Source: HGM12998 sp900756495 (GTDB taxonomy: Bacteria; Bacillota; Clostridia; Oscillospirales; Oscillospiraceae). From it: a stretch of DNA of 64,000 bases. The translations under genes and the position numbers were made by a program. Location of the stretch: assembly GCA_958477305.1 (NCBI GenBank), contig CAUEFI010000005.1, positions 111,398-175,397 on the forward strand, written 5' to 3'. This document shows, piece after piece, positions 42,301 through 50,759 of the stretch. Below the pieces are notes generated by a model that was given only the letters and a program-made list of their open reading frames with translations, was not told the DNA's origin and did not search any database. The first letter of the stretch is position 1. Each line of letters starts with the position of its first letter.

Positions 42301-43461
42301 ATGCTTCAAGCAGATATAGAAAGAGCAAAGGAACTGTTTGGCGAGCTGTTGGCCGGGCAGACAGAGCGAATTGAGAAAATGAAGCAGGCGGGCGCCGCAC
42401 CGGATTATACGCAGATGGACAAAATCGTCATCGGTGTGATTCCTGGCGATGGTATCGGCCCGGTCATTATGGAGCAGGCGCTCCGCGTGGTAAACACCAT
42501 GCTTGCAGGGCCGATTGCAGACGGCAAGATTGAGCTGCGCATGGTGCCTGGCCTGTCTGTTGCCGAACGCGCAGCAGTGATGAAGAGTATTCCGGACGAG
42601 TCCCGAGAGGTTCTGCATACCTGCGACGTGATTTTGAAAGGGCCGCTGGACAACACATCCACAAAGGGACTTGGCAGCTCTGTCGCAGCCATCCGCCGCG
42701 AACTGGAGTTGAGCGTAAATTTGCGCCCGGTAAAGAACCCGGCGCTTGGGTATGACTGGGTGATGTTCCGTGAGAACATCGAGGGTGCGTATATCTGGGG
42801 CAGCAAAGGCATCCAGGTCGACAGGGATCTGGCTGTAGACTTTGTTGTGGAGACCAGACAGCAGAGTATACACCTGGCAAAGGTGGCCTTTGCATATGCG
42901 CGCCAGAATGGGCGCAGGCATGTATCTGCAATCACAAAGAATAACGTGATTAAGCTCACCGACGGCAATCTGCTGAATGCCTGCCGTGAGGTGGCAAAGG
43001 ACTATCCCGATATTATCTACGATGAGCGGCTGGTTGACATTACCGCCTCTAAGCTGACCGACCCGGAGTTTAATGAAAATCTGGAGGTGCTGGTACTGCC
43101 CAATCTTTACGGCGACATCATCTCTGATATTGCAGCTGAACTCTGCGGCGGTGTTGGAACCGCGGGGAGCGCCAATATCGGCGCCCGCTATGCGCTGTTT
43201 GAAGCGATTCACGGTACTGCAATGATGCTGGTAAACAACGGCAGGGCCGGATATGCGGATCCCAGCAGCCTGCTGAGAGCCGTCAGCATGATGTTCGCCC
43301 ATATCGGGTATGGAAAGGAGGCAAAGCTTCTCTCCGATGCCATGGATATCTGCGGCTATACAGAGCGCAGGCTTAAGGTAACTAGCTTTACCTCTGATGC
43401 CAGTACAGAAGCTTACACAGATTATATCCTGGAGACGGTAGAAAAACTACGACAGGCATAG
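42301..43461 (+). CDS. Isocitrate/isopropylmalate dehydrogenase family protein, divergent
   Basis: A 386-residue metal- and NAD(P)-dependent beta-decarboxylating dehydrogenase. An N-terminal extension of about 40 residues precedes VIGVIPGDGIGP. Substrate arginines are Arg132, Arg142 and Arg157, with Tyr164 (RENIEGAY); the catalytic Lys lies in AITKNNVIK and metal aspartates in YGDIISD. Unusual points: the serine/asparagine pair that defines isocitrate enzymes reads SSVAA, and the cofactor loop after EAIHGTA reads MMLVNNG in place of the usual PDIAG. It likely oxidises the 2-hydroxyacid made by one of the hydro-lyases and releases CO2; the substrate is not predictable. Confidence 0.88.
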   Translation: MLQADIERAKELFGELLAGQTERIEKMKQAGAAPDYTQMDKIVIGVIPGDGIGPVIMEQALRVVNTMLAGPIADGKIELRMVPGLSVAERAAVMKSIPDESREVLHTCDVILKGPLDNTSTKGLGSSVAAIRRELELSVNLRPVKNPALGYDWVMFRENIEGAYIWGSKGIQVDRDLAVDFVVETRQQSIHLAKVAFAYARQNGRRHVSAITKNNVIKLTDGNLLNACREVAKDYPDIIYDERLVDITASKLTDPEFNENLEVLVLPNLYGDIISDIAAELCGGVGTAGSANIGARYALFEAIHGTAMMLVNNGRAGYADPSSLLRAVSMMFAHIGYGKEAKLLSDAMDICGYTERRLKVTSFTSDASTEAYTDYILETVEKLRQA

Positions 43462-43528
43462 ATAACCTTGAAGACGTACAAAAGGGGCGGTCAGCGCTGC
43501 ATGGCCGTATTTCAAAGAGGTGATTTTC

Positions 43529-44920
43529 TTGGATGTAACGCGGCTGCGCGAAAAAGGGCTCTATGTCCCATTTGAAGAGATGAAACACAACACAGCTGCG
43601 ACGGTGAAATATCTGTTCCTGGACGCCATATTGGCGCTGATTGCCGGAATGTGTTCCATGCCTGAAGGTGAGAAACAGAAGCTTGCCGCCCTGCTTGATG
43701 GAGAACCGAAAGTCAGCCGCCCTGTATGGCCGCTGGACAGGAAGACCAGCCTTGAAATGGCCGGGTTTATCAATGGATACTGCATACGTTATGCAGACTG
43801 GGGAGACGCACAGCGGCCGCCTCAAAGCAGGGGCGGACACCCCAGCGATATGTGCGCAGCTATGCTGGCGCTGTGCGATAAGCCGGGCGTCAGCGGGAAG
43901 AGCGTCATTGAGGCGCTGCACACTGCTTATCAGCTGTGGGTGTTGGTACAGAACCGCATGATGTATAAACGGCCTGAATTTGACCCGACTACATTTTTAT
44001 CTCTTACCCTGCCGGTCATGATAGCCGTCTGCCTGGGCGACAGTCCCGAACAGACGCAGAATGTGCTCAATCTCAGCGCAAGCAGCGGCACGACGCTGCT
44101 TCAGGTGCGCCCGGCAGACATTACGAATCTCAAATGCGGCGCTACCGGATATGCCATCGCAAGGGTGTTCTGGCTCTATCGTATGAGCGGCTTTCTTCAA
44201 GCTCCGGGCAGCATGTTTGACGGCGCTAACGGCTGGTATAAGGTTATCGCCAAATTTGACGGTGAACTGGAGGCTATGGACGACGACAAAACATATGAAC
44301 AGATTCAGGTAAAGGCACTGCCCTGCTGTAATGTCAACCAGGCCGCGTCCGAGTGCGGAATACGCCTGCATCAGCGGATCGATGGAGATTCTACGTGCAT
44401 ACGCAGGATTACCGTTCACGTTAGCCCGACAGATGCAGGTATTGCCCTGAAACCCGGTAAGCCTCAATATCCCTATGACCATCCCACAGCGGACCATCAT
44501 ATCAGTTACTGTCTTGCAGCAGCGCTCAAATACGGGACGCTGGCTCCGATCCATTTTGAGAAGGACTATTTTTCTGACAGCGAGCTGCGCCGCCTGATAG
44601 ATCTGACTGCTGGAGTGGTTTTGACCAAAGAGGAACTTTCCGCGTTGGGAGGGGGAAAGGGCCCCTGTACGGTAGAGGTTGAGCTCAACGACGGTAAGGT
44701 TTTGACTGAAAGCGTGCCGCGTCCAGCGGGATACTTTGTAGGAATAGCCGGTGATGAGCGCAACGCCGGCCTACACAAGGTGGTAGAAAACAAACGCGCA
44801 ATACTGGAACAGTGCTATCACTATGATCTTTCAGAAGTGGATAAGGTAGTGCTCAATTTTGAACAGTACGAAGCGGCTGCGCTGATAGACGCCGTACAGA
44901 CTGCGCTGAAACGCGGGTAA
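43529..44920 (+). CDS. MmgE/PrpD family protein, copy 3 (PrpD-like)
   Basis: About 463 residues, closer to the PrpD side of the family: RYADWGDAQRPPQSRGGHPSD (about 85-105), PEFDPTTFLSLTLP (about 150) and the NLKCGATGYAIARVFWLY lysine segment (about 195). The usual DH pair after the phenylalanine is DP here. TTG 43529 lies seven bases after AAAGAGGTG; GTG 43520 would place the ribosome site inside the start. It ends the enzyme part of the cluster before the ABC transporter genes. A 2-methylcitrate-dehydratase-like reaction is plausible but unproven. Confidence 0.84.
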   Translation: MDVTRLREKGLYVPFEEMKHNTAATVKYLFLDAILALIAGMCSMPEGEKQKLAALLDGEPKVSRPVWPLDRKTSLEMAGFINGYCIRYADWGDAQRPPQSRGGHPSDMCAAMLALCDKPGVSGKSVIEALHTAYQLWVLVQNRMMYKRPEFDPTTFLSLTLPVMIAVCLGDSPEQTQNVLNLSASSGTTLLQVRPADITNLKCGATGYAIARVFWLYRMSGFLQAPGSMFDGANGWYKVIAKFDGELEAMDDDKTYEQIQVKALPCCNVNQAASECGIRLHQRIDGDSTCIRRITVHVSPTDAGIALKPGKPQYPYDHPTADHHISYCLAAALKYGTLAPIHFEKDYFSDSELRRLIDLTAGVVLTKEELSALGGGKGPCTVEVELNDGKVLTESVPRPAGYFVGIAGDERNAGLHKVVENKRAILEQCYHYDLSEVDKVVLNFEQYEAAALIDAVQTALKRG

Positions 44921-45044
44921 AAAGACCGCTCCCAATATGTAAATCTGTTTTGCACTGCCGGAAGGAACTCCGAATTTTGTATCTGAAGGGGCCTCCCTTT
45001 TGATAGAAAAAGCGAACAAATTGATGAGAAAGGTGGAAATGGAA

Positions 45045-46769
45045 ATGAAAAAAGCAAAAGAAATCGTCTCCCTGCTCTTGGTACTGGCAATGGTTTTTTC
45101 GTTGGCGGCCTGCAGCGGCCAGGTCGGCGGCGGAGGATCCAGTGCAAACACACCTGCGCCAAATACTACTGATAGCGGCGACGGGGCTACAGATGGGGTT
45201 CCGGCCGTGGCGGACGGCATTACTATGACCACCGCTCCTTGGTATCGCGGGGAAATGAACGTCTATCAAACAGAGAAAACTGGATTTGAGAAGAAGGACC
45301 CCGATACCGTTGTGATCGGCTCCGGCAACCAGATTATCGGCTGCGATCCTCTGAACTCTCAGGACGAGTATCCCTGGAGCCACAATGTATATGAAACTTT
45401 GATTGCGCGAAATACCGAAACCGGCGAACCAGAACCACTTCTCGCAACAGAGTGGGGATACGATGACGAGGGTAATTTCCACATTACGCTCCGCGAAAAC
45501 GTCAAGTTCCATGATGGTACAATTCTCGACGCCGAGGACGTTATTTTTACGCTCAAGAGAAACGCTGACAACGCCTCGTCCAACATCAATGCCGCCTGCT
45601 CCAAGATCAATTTTGAAAAGAGCTACATCGAAGACGACCTCCATCTTGTCCTTGTGTTTGACGAGCCGGCCAGCTCTTTTGTAGCCGCCCTCCAGTCCGG
45701 CTTTGCCGGCATCCTCAGCAAAGAGTTCTTTGACGAGCATGGAGAAGACTACGATTTCTTCGAAGCGGACGCAGGTACCGGCGCTTACACCGTAATTGAG
45801 ACGGTCAGCGGTATTAGCCAGAGATTCGAGCGCTTTGAAGACTACTGGGGCGAGGCGCCTGAATTTAAATATATTGAGTGCGTTCTGTATAAGGACTATA
45901 CCACGGGCTGCATCGACTATATCAACGGCGATATTGACATTCTCCAGAGCATCAACAACTATGACTCCGTTATGCGCTTTTTCAATGGCGAAATCGACAG
46001 CACGATCTGCTATCAGCTGCCTGTCAACAGAGGCATTGTCCTTTATCTTGCCACCAGCGACGGCCCCTGCGCAGATGAGAATATCCGCAAAGCAATTGCT
46101 CACTGCATTGATTACGAATCCCTTGCCTACGGCGTATTCCAGGGACCGGAGCTGGGAACAGTAGGCCAGTCCATCCTGCTCCCCGGCACCCAATATGCAG
46201 TTGATCTCGGCACCTATGAGTATAACCCCGAGCTGGCCGCTGAATATCTGGCCGCGGCCGGCTACGACACGGAAAACCGGCTCAGCCTGAAAATTGAGAC
46301 TTCGGATGGCGCCAATAACCAGGCTGCATGCGAAATGATCCAGTATTATTGCGCGCAGATCGGCATTGACGTTGAGTGTATTTTTGAGAAGTCCGCAGCC
46401 ATGACCGCCGCCTCCAATGCGACTGAATATGAGTACGACATGATTGCCTATCCCATGCAGTACAGGTCCGGCCATCCCGCCGAGGCGCTCGCCGGGCGCG
46501 ACGCATACGGAAAGGAACCCGGCACCTATGCCTATATCAAGGGGATCCAGAGCGAAGAGCTGCACAACCTCATGGCAGAAGGCGAGACCTGCCTTGACGA
46601 TGACAGGGCCAATGAAATTTACACCGAGATTCAGCAGATGTTCTTTGACCATGTCTGGACCATTCCCCTGACCACCAGCACTTCGGTCATCTTCTGCCGC
46701 GATTATCTCACAGGCGTAACCTTCCCCAATGGGTATGGGAACCTGTGGAAGACGATTAAGACGGCATAA
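45045..46769 (+). CDS. ABC transporter family-5 substrate-binding lipoprotein
   Basis: A binding protein of about 574 residues anchored by the lipobox LAAC near residue 23, after a Lys-rich, hydrophobic signal. The mature part has SBP_bac_5 signatures: LATEWGYDDEGNFHITLRE (about 137), VKFHDGTILDAEDVIFTLKR (about 156) and ENIRKAIAHCIDYESLAYG (about 348). Family-5 proteins bind peptides, nickel-ligand complexes, opines or sugars; acids with amide groups would be reasonable. ATG 45045 has AAGGTGG upstream. It starts a five-gene importer in the middle of the enzyme cluster. Confidence 0.93.
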   Translation: MKKAKEIVSLLLVLAMVFSLAACSGQVGGGGSSANTPAPNTTDSGDGATDGVPAVADGITMTTAPWYRGEMNVYQTEKTGFEKKDPDTVVIGSGNQIIGCDPLNSQDEYPWSHNVYETLIARNTETGEPEPLLATEWGYDDEGNFHITLRENVKFHDGTILDAEDVIFTLKRNADNASSNINAACSKINFEKSYIEDDLHLVLVFDEPASSFVAALQSGFAGILSKEFFDEHGEDYDFFEADAGTGAYTVIETVSGISQRFERFEDYWGEAPEFKYIECVLYKDYTTGCIDYINGDIDILQSINNYDSVMRFFNGEIDSTICYQLPVNRGIVLYLATSDGPCADENIRKAIAHCIDYESLAYGVFQGPELGTVGQSILLPGTQYAVDLGTYEYNPELAAEYLAAAGYDTENRLSLKIETSDGANNQAACEMIQYYCAQIGIDVECIFEKSAAMTAASNATEYEYDMIAYPMQYRSGHPAEALAGRDAYGKEPGTYAYIKGIQSEELHNLMAEGETCLDDDRANEIYTEIQQMFFDHVWTIPLTTSTSVIFCRDYLTGVTFPNGYGNLWKTIKTA

Positions 46770-46810
46770 CTGAGATAACGGCGTCAAAACGCTAGACTGA
46801 GCTTTGAGAG

Positions 46811-46872
46811 AGAATGGCCCTGGACTGCATGATTGTAATCACCCGGCAGGGCTGCAGGGCCATTCTTTCTTG
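46811..46872 (+). terminator. Hairpin between binding-protein and permease genes
   Basis: A 12-bp perfect stem (46811-46822 with 46855-46866) with a large loop and a TTCTTGATTTT tail. It probably ends part of the transcripts so that the binding protein is made in excess over the permeases. Confidence 0.7.
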
Positions 46873-46911
46873 ATTTTCCCATCCCTACGTCAGAAAGAAA
46901 AGAGGGGCGTA

Positions 46912-47904
46912 ATGTTAAGGTACATCATAAAGCGATTGCTACAGATGGTAGTTGTTCTTTTGGGCGTAGTCCTTTTTGTCTTTATCCTCAGCCGCGCCAG
47001 CGGCGATCCCATTCCACAGCTGCTGGGCGAAAATTATACGCAGGCCGATTACGATGCGATGTATGTGGAACTGGGATTTGACAGGCCTCTTGTCGTTCAA
47101 TACTTTGACTATGTAATAGGCATTATCACAGAGATGGATCTGGGTACCTCCTACGAGACGAACAGGGCTGTTAGCCTGGAAGTGTTTTCGCGCTTTCCCG
47201 TTTCTCTCAGACAGGCCTTCCTCACTCTGCTGTGGTCGGTACCCTTCGGCGTATTCTGCGGCCTGATTTCGGCGGCAAAGCAATATAGCTTGGCTGATTA
47301 CTCGCTGACAACGCTTGCCATGATTATGGCGTCCATGCCGTCCTTCTGGGTGAGTCTGATGCTCATGCTGATACTGTCGCTGTCCCTTGGGCTTTTGCCT
47401 GCAACGGGATTGGACTCGTGGAAGGGATATATTATACCGTGCCTCGCGCTGGGCCTGCGCCCGGTTGCAACCTTCACCCGTATGACGCGATCGTCCATGC
47501 TGGAAGTTATCCGTCAGGACTACATCCGTACAGCGCGCTCCAAGGGACTTGCCTACCGAAAGGTGGTAACCCGCCATGCATTCCGGAACGCAGCAATCCC
47601 TATTGTCACTTCCATTGGCAGCACTTTTTCCGTTATCGTCGGCGGCTCTGCCGTTGTAGAGAATATTTTTAATATTCCCGGCCTTGGTTCCTACATGATT
47701 TATTCCATTGGCGTTGGTGATTACCCCAGCGTACAGGGAGGCGTCCTGCTGTTTTCCGTTGTGGTCTGCCTAGTAAACCTGCTGGTTGATATCGCTTATA
47801 TGATCATCGATCCGCGCATCAGAGATAATAAGGGATTTGGCGGCAAGAGAGGCAGACTGCAAAAAGCAAAGCCTCAGGCGGTTTTGCAGGGAGGTAATAA
47901 GTAA
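46912..47904 (+). CDS. DppB/OppB-type ABC permease
   Basis: A 330-residue membrane permease with six segments: YIIKRLLQMVVVLLGVVLFVF at the start, the OppB-type ELGFDRPLVVQYFDYV stretch (about 55-70) and the ATPase-contact loop IRTARSKGLAYRKVV (about 205-219). ATG 46912 follows AGAGGGG. It forms the channel with the next gene product; the two overlap by one base (TAATG). Confidence 0.93.
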   Translation: MLRYIIKRLLQMVVVLLGVVLFVFILSRASGDPIPQLLGENYTQADYDAMYVELGFDRPLVVQYFDYVIGIITEMDLGTSYETNRAVSLEVFSRFPVSLRQAFLTLLWSVPFGVFCGLISAAKQYSLADYSLTTLAMIMASMPSFWVSLMLMLILSLSLGLLPATGLDSWKGYIIPCLALGLRPVATFTRMTRSSMLEVIRQDYIRTARSKGLAYRKVVTRHAFRNAAIPIVTSIGSTFSVIVGGSAVVENIFNIPGLGSYMIYSIGVGDYPSVQGGVLLFSVVVCLVNLLVDIAYMIIDPRIRDNKGFGGKRGRLQKAKPQAVLQGGNK

Positions 47905-48764
47905 TGCGACAGAAGAAGAGGAGAAACGGGCAGTTTGCCGTCGCAATTTCTCAGTTTAAGCGAAATAAGCTGGCAATGATAGGCCTGACCATTCTTATCG
48001 TGATTGCCCTTGCCTGCATTTTTCAAGGGGTGATCTCTCCCTATGATTATGCGGAACAAAATATAACAGAGCGATTTGCTCCGGTTAGCCTCGAGCACCT
48101 TTGCGGCACAGACCAGTACGGGCGCGATATCTTTACCAGAATTCTCAAGGGCGGACAGATTTCTCTGATCGTGGCCATCTCTGCTGTCTGCTTTGCAGGC
48201 GTCGTCGGCGCCACATTGGGTGCAACAGCGGCATTTTTTGGCGGAGCCTACGAGACGGTTGTCATGCGTATCATAGATATCCTCCAAAGCATACCGGGCC
48301 TGTTGTTGGCCGCAGGGATATCCACGGCCCTTGGATCCGGCCTTTATAATTCGGTCATTGCCATAGGCTTGGCGCAGGTAGCCAATCTGACGCGCATTAT
48401 GTATTCGAGCAGTTTGTCCATCAAGGGACAGGAGTACTTAGAAGCGGCCAATTCCTATGGAGCCTCCAAAATGAGAATGATTTTCAAATATGTGATTCCC
48501 AATTGTCTTGCTCCGCTTATCGTTCAGATGACCTTGCGTTTGGGGATCTGTATTTCCCAGATTGCAAGTCTGAGCTTCTTTGGCCTCGGCGTCCAGCCTC
48601 CCACGCCCGAGTGGGGGTCATTGCTCAGTGCAGGCAAGCAGTTTATCCGCCAGTACTGGCCGATCGTCACCTTCCCGGGGATTGCTATTTCTCTCACCAT
48701 GATCAGCGTCAACTTTATTGGCGATGGTGTCCGTGACGCTCTGGATCCCAGGATGAAGAGATAA
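47904..48764 (+). CDS. DppC/OppC-type ABC permease
   Basis: A 286-residue second permease. It has the OppC N-terminal leader (QFKRNKLAMIGLTILIVIAL), the conserved HLCGTDQYGRDIFTRIL (about 67-83) and the coupling loop YLEAANSYGASKMRMI (about 178-193). It pairs with the DppB-type protein in the membrane. Confidence 0.93.
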   Translation: MRQKKRRNGQFAVAISQFKRNKLAMIGLTILIVIALACIFQGVISPYDYAEQNITERFAPVSLEHLCGTDQYGRDIFTRILKGGQISLIVAISAVCFAGVVGATLGATAAFFGGAYETVVMRIIDILQSIPGLLLAAGISTALGSGLYNSVIAIGLAQVANLTRIMYSSSLSIKGQEYLEAANSYGASKMRMIFKYVIPNCLAPLIVQMTLRLGICISQIASLSFFGLGVQPPTPEWGSLLSAGKQFIRQYWPIVTFPGIAISLTMISVNFIGDGVRDALDPRMKR

Positions 48765-48776
48765 GGAGGCAGAGAT

Positions 48777-49751
48777 ATGAGTTTGCTTGAGATTAAAAAT
48801 CTGGCAGTCGAGTATGTCACCTCTGAGGAGACTATTCATGCGGTAAACGGCATCAGCCTGTCACTGGAAAAGGGTGAATGTCTGGGCCTTGTAGGTGAAA
48901 CCGGAGCTGGCAAGACGTCAACTGCGCTGAGCGTTATCCGGCTGCTGGCCGATCCGCCCGCAAAAGTGCGAAGCGGCGAGATCCTATATAATGGGACTGA
49001 TTTGCTCAAACTGAGCGAGAAGCAGATGATGGATATCCGCGGCAACGACATCACCATGATTTTCCAGGATCCAATGACCGCGCTCAATCCGGTCAAGACG
49101 GTGGGGGAGCAGATCGCCGAGGTTATCCGGCTTCACCAGAAGTGCACGCGTGAGGAGTCGAAGAAAAAAGCGTGTGAAATGCTGGAAGCGGTCGGAATCG
49201 AAGCAAGACGTGCCGACGAATATCCGCATCAGTTTTCCGGCGGAATGAAGCAGCGTGTCGTAATCGCCATTGCGCTTGCCTGTGAACCGCAGATTCTCCT
49301 CGCCGATGAGCCTACGACAGCGCTGGACGTGACCATCCAGGCGCAGGTCATCGAGATGATGATCGAACTCCGCCGCCGGTATCAAATGTCGATTATATTC
49401 ATTACACATGATTTGGGTATTGTAGCGGAAGTCTGCGACAAGGTTGCGATTATGTATGCCGGCGAGATCGTGGAGTACGGAGCGCTCAAGGATATCTTCT
49501 TGGCGACCAGCCATCCCTACACCAAGGGACTTTTTGGATCCATCCCGTCCTTGACAAAGGATGTGGACAGGCTTGAACCGATTGAAGGGATGACGCCTAA
49601 CCCGGCTCAGCTGCCGTCGGGCTGCAAGTTCCACCCGCGCTGTCCTTATGCAACCGAGGCCTGCAGTGTCGACGTGCCTGAAGCCATTGAAGTAAGTCCC
49701 GGCCACTTTGTCCGCTGCCATCTTTGCAAAAGCGAGGGAGATAAGGCATGA
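48777..49751 (+). CDS. DppD/OppD-type ABC ATPase
   Basis: A 324-residue cytoplasmic ATPase: Walker A GETGAGKTS (about 38-46), signature FSGGMKQR (about 155), Walker B QILLADEPTTALD (about 174) and the switch His in FITHD. The C-terminal oligopeptide domain with CKFHPRCPYATEAC (about 281) is complete. It overlaps the second ATPase gene by 4 bases. Confidence 0.94.
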   Translation: MSLLEIKNLAVEYVTSEETIHAVNGISLSLEKGECLGLVGETGAGKTSTALSVIRLLADPPAKVRSGEILYNGTDLLKLSEKQMMDIRGNDITMIFQDPMTALNPVKTVGEQIAEVIRLHQKCTREESKKKACEMLEAVGIEARRADEYPHQFSGGMKQRVVIAIALACEPQILLADEPTTALDVTIQAQVIEMMIELRRRYQMSIIFITHDLGIVAEVCDKVAIMYAGEIVEYGALKDIFLATSHPYTKGLFGSIPSLTKDVDRLEPIEGMTPNPAQLPSGCKFHPRCPYATEACSVDVPEAIEVSPGHFVRCHLCKSEGDKA

Positions 49752-50731
49752 GTGAAGCGAAGACAACCAATGTTCTTCTGGAGGTAAAACACCTCAAGAA
49801 ATATTTCAAAACCAAGGGCGGACTTCTGCATGCGGTTGACGACGTCAGCTTTACGATCGGCGAAGGAAAAACGCTCGGCGTCGTGGGTGAATCAGGCTGC
49901 GGGAAATCCACCTTGGGCAGAACCATTCTTGGATTGTTGGATGCGACGGACGGCGAGGTGTGGTTTAACGGCGAAGAGGTCTCTAGAGCAAAGGGGCGTA
50001 AATGGACGGAACTGCGCAAAGAAATGCAGATTATTTTCCAAGATCCCATGGCGTCTCTGAATCCGCGCTTCACCGTTCCGGAATGTATTGCCGAACCGCT
50101 CAAGATCTTTAAGATATGTAAGAGCAAGAAAGAGCTTGACGATCGGGTTTTAGAGCTTATGCATACGGTTGGCCTTGACGAGAGACTGTATACCAGCTAC
50201 CCTCATGAGCTTGACGGCGGACGACGCCAGAGAATCGGCATTGCAAGAGCACTGGCCTTGATGCCCAAGTTTATTGTCTGTGATGAGCCCGTTTCGGCGC
50301 TGGATGTCTCCATTCAGGCTCAGATACTAAACCTTTTGCAGGACTTGCAGCGGGAGAGAAAAATAGCGTATATTTTTGTGACCCATGACATGTCTGTGGT
50401 CAAGCACATTTCTGACGATATCCTGGTTATGTATCTGGGCTGCATGGCAGAAAAAAGTGAAGCAAAGGAGCTGTTCAGGCATCCGCTTCATCCATATACC
50501 AAGGGATTGCTCTCAGCAATTCCCATCCCGGATATTACGGTCGAACGCAAGAGAGTGGTGATGCAGGGAGAAATTTCCTCTCCGGTAAATCCAAAACCGG
50601 GATGCCGTTTTGCCAAGCGCTGCCCTTACGCTAAAGACATCTGCTTTGCGGAACAGCCGGCCTTCAAAGAGGAACTGCCTGACCACTTTGTAGCATGTCA
50701 TTTTTGCCGTGAGATCAATGATTTGGATTGA
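49748..50731 (+). CDS. DppF/OppF-type ABC ATPase with LDGG signature
   Basis: A 327-residue second ATPase: Walker A GESGCGKSTLG (about 46-56), Walker B FIVCDEPVSALDVS (about 175) and switch His in FVTHDMS. The C-terminal domain has CRFAKRCPYAKDIC (about 286). The signature motif reads LDGGRRQR (about 156) instead of LSGGQ/LSGGM, replacing the serine that contacts ATP gamma-phosphate; the other ATPase has a normal FSGG. One of the two ATP sites may therefore be slower, as in heterodimeric transporters with a degenerate site. Confidence 0.93.
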   Translation: MSEAKTTNVLLEVKHLKKYFKTKGGLLHAVDDVSFTIGEGKTLGVVGESGCGKSTLGRTILGLLDATDGEVWFNGEEVSRAKGRKWTELRKEMQIIFQDPMASLNPRFTVPECIAEPLKIFKICKSKKELDDRVLELMHTVGLDERLYTSYPHELDGGRRQRIGIARALALMPKFIVCDEPVSALDVSIQAQILNLLQDLQRERKIAYIFVTHDMSVVKHISDDILVMYLGCMAEKSEAKELFRHPLHPYTKGLLSAIPIPDITVERKRVVMQGEISSPVNPKPGCRFAKRCPYAKDICFAEQPAFKEELPDHFVACHFCREINDLD

Positions 50732-50759
50732 ATCATCTCAGAAAAAGGGAGAATGGTGA

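Noticed and set aside
38743..43461. Leucine biosynthesis operon (leuC, leuD, leuB)
   Set aside because: There is no leuA, no leucine T-box or leader, two isomerase pairs are present, and the specificity loops and dehydrogenase motifs differ from the leucine enzymes.
44921..45044. A small hairpin (AAGGGG/CCCTT) as a terminator before the binding-protein gene
   Set aside because: The stem is only about five pairs with a two-base loop and overlaps the translation start region; it is not a credible terminator.
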